From Triplophysa rosa (Eukaryota > Chordata > Actinopteri > Cypriniformes > Nemacheilidae), in NCBI RefSeq assembly GCF_024868665.1, contig NC_079895.1, positions 11,652,585 to 11,716,584 of the forward strand: a stretch of 64,000 nucleotides of DNA, in the 5' to 3' direction. A program made the translations under genes and the position numbers. Position 1 is the first letter of the stretch; each line of letters starts with the position of its first letter. Below the pieces are notes generated by a model. The model was not told where the DNA came from. It saw nothing but the letters and a program-made list of their open reading frames with translations, and searched no databases. This document shows positions 59,901 through 64,000 of the stretch, in pieces.

Positions 59901-62774
59901 GACGCACAACCTCGGTCCCCTTGTGAGGGTTGTTTTACTATGTTGTGAAGGAATGCTGTGTGGATGTGACAGAATGCATCTTTTGAGAGACGGGAAGGTT
60001 TGGGGAGAGAGAAGGAGATGTTGCAGGCAGGACTCAAACTTATGATACTCACGAGCACCACTGCTTGATATGTTTTTTACATCTTTGTTAACCACAGCTA
60101 CAATTTTCACTTTTGTTTTTGTACATCTTCACTGGTCCTATAGTGTTTCTGTGTGTAATATTTGCAGTTGTCCCTATTTATTGTCGATTGTTGTTTTTTC
60201 TTTTCTTTTAGATTTGGGTTTTGAGTCGAACCCCTCAGATCACGCCCGCGCCAGCACGATCTTCCTTAGCAAGTCACAGACCGACGGTGAGTTTTTTTCA
60301 ACGTGAATCTTAAATGGCTTTGAAACAAAGCTGTTTAGTCATTTACTCTCCTGTAAAGCTTGTATTGGGCTGAGCCAAAGATCATAAATATTAACAAGAT
60401 GCGCCACTGCCATTACAATGAATAGGGAGGAATGCAACTCTCAATATGGCCAATCTCAATATGAAGGAAGTAAAAAGATCCAATCGTCAATCGATAAAGA
60501 CTGATGATTCTCTCGGGCGGGCTCTTGTGAGGCGCTTGCCAGCCTGTGCGCATGCGTAGTAGCTAAAGCCACTTCGAAAAAGGGGATTTTTAGCACAATT
60601 GAAGCTTAGCAAAACAAAGTTATGGTACAGTCCATATAAGGTTTAATTATTGATCGGAAATATGCTATTTAATTGTGATTTTCTCCAGCAATTTTAGAAA
60701 TATCTGCCTTCCACCATTCAAGGAGATTGGACTGTTGACTTGCTGTGAAGTAAATAGCTGCCCAGAGGTGTTGTGAACATGGCTGCGAGTGGTGCTACTT
60801 CCGTAATATATTAGTGAATAGTATATTAAAAAAAATTTAAACAGCGTTGAGAGGGTCACAAGTTGACCAGCCAAACTCTATTCACTTTATCTCAGCAAAC
60901 CCAGTTATTGGACACTTTCTCCCTCACAAATAAAATAAGCACGGCCAGTTGCAAATAGCACCTTTCTACTGTGGCATTGGTTACTGACCGCTGTTGTTTT
61001 GTGTGCTGCTGCATCTACACCGCATAGTGTCTGTATAAGTCCAATAGGCGTGTGCCAGTGCAACATAAGCAAATAAAATACTGAGTCCACTTTTACATGG
61101 AGCCGTACAGCTTTGTCAATACACTTGATGATAAAACCTTTGTTTTTGTTTTTAGTTCGGGACAGGAGGAAAAGCAACCACATAAATCACGTAAGTGGAT
61201 ATGGCATGTGAAGTTGGCATCCAGGGTTAATGAATATTCTGTAAGTATATTAACTTTGGTTCTTTCTGAAGGTTTCTCCTGGTTTGCTCTCGAAGAAGTA
61301 CAGCTCCTGCTCAACGATATTCATTGATGATAGCACCGTTAGTCAACCCAACCTTAAGAGCACAATCAAATGGTATGTGATGTTTTATTGCATACCTTTT
61401 TAAGAACTAGTTTTGTTTATAATACTAAATATTTAATCAGTTATGTGTAAGTGCACAAAAATGTCATTCACTGCATGAAATAACAGTTACCAATGAAGAA
61501 TGTGCTGCTTTGTTTTTCTTTGTCTTGCCATTGTGACTGACCTTCTTTCTGTTCTCTGTTTGCAGTGTTACATTAGCTATATATTATCACATTAAAAACA
61601 GGTAGGTTTCACTGTTTTTCCCACTAGCAAATCATTTGTGATGTATTTAGGTTTTGCATGTAAAGTTTGAATATGTTCAGTGGTTTAAAGTGTCATTAAT
61701 TCATCATAGGGACTCAGATAGGTCATTGGACATCTTTGATGAAAAATTGCACCCCTTGTCTGTAAGTAAATTTACTGTATTTATATCTATCCATGTTAGT
61801 CCCTGTATTTATATTCTCTTCAGAAGTAAATGGCTTTGAACTTTTCAGCCCTGTATTTGACCTTATGTGTGATTTTGTATCCAAATGAAATTGAATCTGG
61901 AAACGTTAAATGGTATATCCGGATATAATATAATATATCCATGTTATTGCTATTGACTACAATGTATGAATAAACGGATCAAATTCCATCACTCGTGAGA
62001 ACAGTCAGTCCTTAAAGTTCAGAAAAAAAAAACTGGGTGCACAAAATGTATTTACTGTAGATATAAAAGTAAATCATGTTGCATTGCGACACCAGAAATA
62101 TTCCCCCAACAGCCTACCTAGATGTATGATGCATATTTATCCTGTCTTTGTCAGAGGGAGAAGGTTCCTGACGATTACTGCCGTACAGACCCAGAACACA
62201 AACTCATTTATCGGTTTGTCCGGACGCTGTTCAGCGCGGCACAGCTCACGGCTGAGTGTGCAATCGTCACTCTGGTAAGTGTCCAAGTCATCTAGTAAAT
62301 CGTTTTTAATCAAAAATGACTATTTCTTCATTTTGAATAGTGATGGAGTTTAGAGTTTTGGCTCATTTTGCTTATATCCACTAGAGAGCAGCAGAGCTCC
62401 AGAATCATTTGACCATCCAACCTGTCTCGGTCCTAAATCAATTCCAGCATCTCCTTTTACATACAGTTAAATAGAGCACTGTTCATTTATTTCACATCCA
62501 GTCAGTGTGGCTTATTCAATAGCAAAAAATCGATCTACTGTACTGTATACACAAGCTCCAGGCTGCTGAGAACAAACATGTTAACGTACACGCTGTCTTT
62601 GCTCCAGGTATATTTGGAGAGGCTGTTGACGTATGCCGAGTTGGACATTTGCCCATCTAACTGGAAGAGGATCGTGCTGGGGGCCATCCTGCTGGCCTCG
62701 AAAGTCTGGGATGATCAGGCGGTGTGGAATGTAGACTACTGTCAGATCCTCAAAGACATCACTGTTGAGGACAT
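56971..62774 (+). CDS. ccnyl1: Cyclin Y-like 1, N-terminal eight coding exons (3' end beyond window)
   Basis: Coding exons: 56971-57124, 60212-60286, 61156-61190, 61272-61372, 61566-61601, 61710-61761, 62155-62274 and 62608-62774. All are GT-AG and in phase, giving about 246 residues so far. Cyclin Y proteins are membrane-anchored by N-myristoylation (MGNT...; Gly2 present, Cys7-Cys8 for palmitoylation) and activate CDK14/CDK16, with a role in Wnt receptor (LRP6) phosphorylation. '[12 protein letters not shown]' and '[20 protein letters not shown]' are the conserved phosphoserine regions used for 14-3-3 binding. The cyclin box begins near residue 140 ('[13 protein letters not shown]') and continues through '[17 protein letters not shown]', '[16 protein letters not shown]' and '[11 protein letters not shown]'. 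'VSPSGSPKL' and '[12 protein letters not shown]' favour CCNYL1 over CCNY, as does linkage to creb1. The start is the MGNT methionine, not the in-frame ATG six codons upstream, because myristoylation needs Gly2. The last exon ends in a split Met codon and the remaining cyclin-box exons are off the window. Confidence 0.94.
57125..60211 (+). other. First intron of ccnyl1
   Basis: About 3.1 kb between exons 1 and 2. It holds one fold-back element (58507-58734). Open frames near 59414-59794 on the minus strand and 59730-60045 on the plus strand show no domain. No gene is seen. Confidence 0.8.
58507..58734. repeat. Fold-back miniature element, copy 5
   Basis: 'ttaaagcgattcaccccaaa' to 'tttgggtgaactgtccct' plus 'ttaa', with the 'cacaaaagaagatatttgga' block. 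Much of the right arm is deleted, so the palindrome is incomplete. It lies inside ccnyl1 intron 1. Confidence 0.75.
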
Positions 62775-63060
62775 GTGAGTGAGAGCTGAATTATACAGGC
62801 AACCGTCTGCTTTTTACATTCATACCAATATTTTCATTTTCTACGGCATATTTATATATCGCTACTTCAAGATGACTTTTTGACAACTGAAAGTTTACAC
62901 TCTTCCATTGTTTTAGAAAATGATAGTAGGTTCTGGCTCATTCAAACTTATGCTTTGCTGTTTTGACAAAACCTGATCAAGTGTTAGTGACATAAATTTC
63001 AATATGCCATAAAAAACTATACTGTTAAACACTCTTGTGGACACGAAAACGTAGAGATGT

Positions 63061-64000
63061 TTAAAGGGATAGTTCACCCAAAAATGAAAATACTGCTATT
63101 AAATACTCTATAGTTGTTCCGAACCTGTATAAATTTCTTTGTTTGATTGAACACAGCAAAATATACACTGCTCAAAAAAAATTAAGGGAACACCTAAATC
63201 ACACTGTATTAGATCTTAATGAACGAATATCCAGGTTAAAACTCGTCACTTATATACGTTGCATAATGTTGTGAGAACAAAATAATGTGACACTTTCAGG
63301 GCAGGAGTTACAGTAAAATCACTGTCAAAAAATGGAAATACTGGCTGATTCAACTTGTTTGAATTTCATCATAGTAACTCATAATGTTAGTCAGTAATGT
63401 GTATGAACTCCCAACAATGTCTGGGCATGAAATGGCATATGGTGTCCTGTGGGATCTCCTCCCAGACTTGTATCAGAGCATAGGTGAGCTCCTGTACAGT
63501 CTATTGTGCCACTTGACGGCTTCGGATACATGAGCTCCCAGAGGTTCTCGACTGAATTTAGGTCCTGGGAACGTGAGGGCCAGTCAATGGCATCAATGCC
63601 TTCATCATCCAGAAACTGCCTACAGACTCTGGCCACATGAGGTCAGGCATTATCATGCACCAGGAGGACCCAGCAAAAGATCTGACAATAGATCTGAGGA
63701 TTTCATCCAGATACTTCAAAGCACATGGAGGTCTGTAAGACCCTCTGAGAATGGTCCCCCCAGGCCATCCTCGCTGTTGCCTCTCCAGCGTACCTGTTAT
63801 CACTTTTATTTGCACCAAAACAAGTGAAAATATTTCACAATCACTTATGCTTCCTTACCGGGTTGATTGATATTCCTGAAGGTTAACTGACTTTGTGTTA
63901 TGCTGTGATGATCAGGTGTTCCCTTAATTTTTTTGAGCAGTGTATTTGTAGGAATGCTTGTAACCAAACAGTTTTTGGACCCTATTGACTACCATAGTAG
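63061..64000. repeat. Fold-back miniature element, copy 6, split by a Tc1 insertion
   Basis: The left arm starts 'ttaaagggatagttcaccca' at 63061 and runs to about 63165. It resumes after the inserted element at about 63945 with 'ggaatgcttgtaaccaaaca', then 'attgactaccatagtag' at the window end. Its right arm is off the window. Confidence 0.8.
63166..63942 (-). mobile_element. Deleted Tc1/mariner element (DD34E remnant) nested in fold-back copy 6
   Basis: 777 bp bounded by TA on both sides (63164-63165 and 63943-63944), with perfect 29-bp terminal inverted repeats beginning 'cactgctcaaaaaaattaag'. On the minus strand a broken transposase 3' portion is readable between about 63400 and 63660: 'HDNA' with a stop two codons on, then 'WPSRSQDLNSVENLW'. 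The spacing from that D to the final E is 34 residues, the classical Tc1 type, so this family differs from the intact DD36E element. The first catalytic D and the DNA-binding domain are deleted. Confidence 0.85.

Noticed and set aside
59414..60061. Overlapping open frames on both strands in ccnyl1 intron 1
   Set aside because: No domains, mutually overlapping and inside an intron with good flanking exons.

Overview
This is a piece of a vertebrate nuclear genome, almost certainly a teleost fish and probably a cyprinid. The reasons are spliced genes with GT-AG introns, a KLF7/CREB1/CCNYL1-type gene neighbourhood, a fish-type PIM-like kinase, and a dense load of cut-and-paste elements with palindromic miniature families of the kind common in cyprinids. 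The species cannot be fixed by reading alone.

Layout. (1) 1-2031 holds the end of klf7: the terminal intron and the last coding exon (final zinc finger, ending HMKRHI), followed by a long putative 3'UTR to about 6.9 kb. (2) 7-29.7 kb has no gene I can support. It is a gene desert with candidate conserved regulatory DNA near 7.7-8.5, 14.3, 16.8 and 22.3 kb, plus scattered miniature transposons. The 14.3 and 16.8 kb stretches are diverged copies of one another. (3) 29.7-40.7 kb is a graveyard of mobile elements: an hAT with an 8-bp target duplication and a dead BED-finger region, a decayed Ty3/gypsy gag-protease-RT fragment, a 1.9-kb fold-back element, a second hAT-like element with a perfect 8-bp target duplication, two copies of a palindromic element, and several hairpins. 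(4) 40.7-44.4 kb, minus strand, is a PIM-like serine/threonine kinase gene whose splice phases all agree. Its 243-nt N-terminal exon is tandemly duplicated. (5) 45.4-46.6 kb is an apparently intact Tc1/mariner transposon with DD36E spacing. (6) About 47-54.7 kb, plus strand, is creb1, with seven coding exons giving 325 residues. A decayed copy of its KID exon lies just upstream of the start-codon exon. (7) 56.2 kb to the window end is ccnyl1 (cyclin Y-like 1); its first eight coding exons are present and the rest lies beyond the window.

The three plus-strand genes encode a Kruppel-like factor, a cAMP-responsive bZIP activator and a membrane-associated cyclin. They are linked by ancient synteny and form no operon. 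The kinase is an extra gene lying between klf7 and creb1. The points most worth checking are the duplicated kinase exon, the decayed KID exon, the duplicated non-coding element and the intact DD36E transposon. I saw no prokaryotic-type system (CRISPR, operons or phage).
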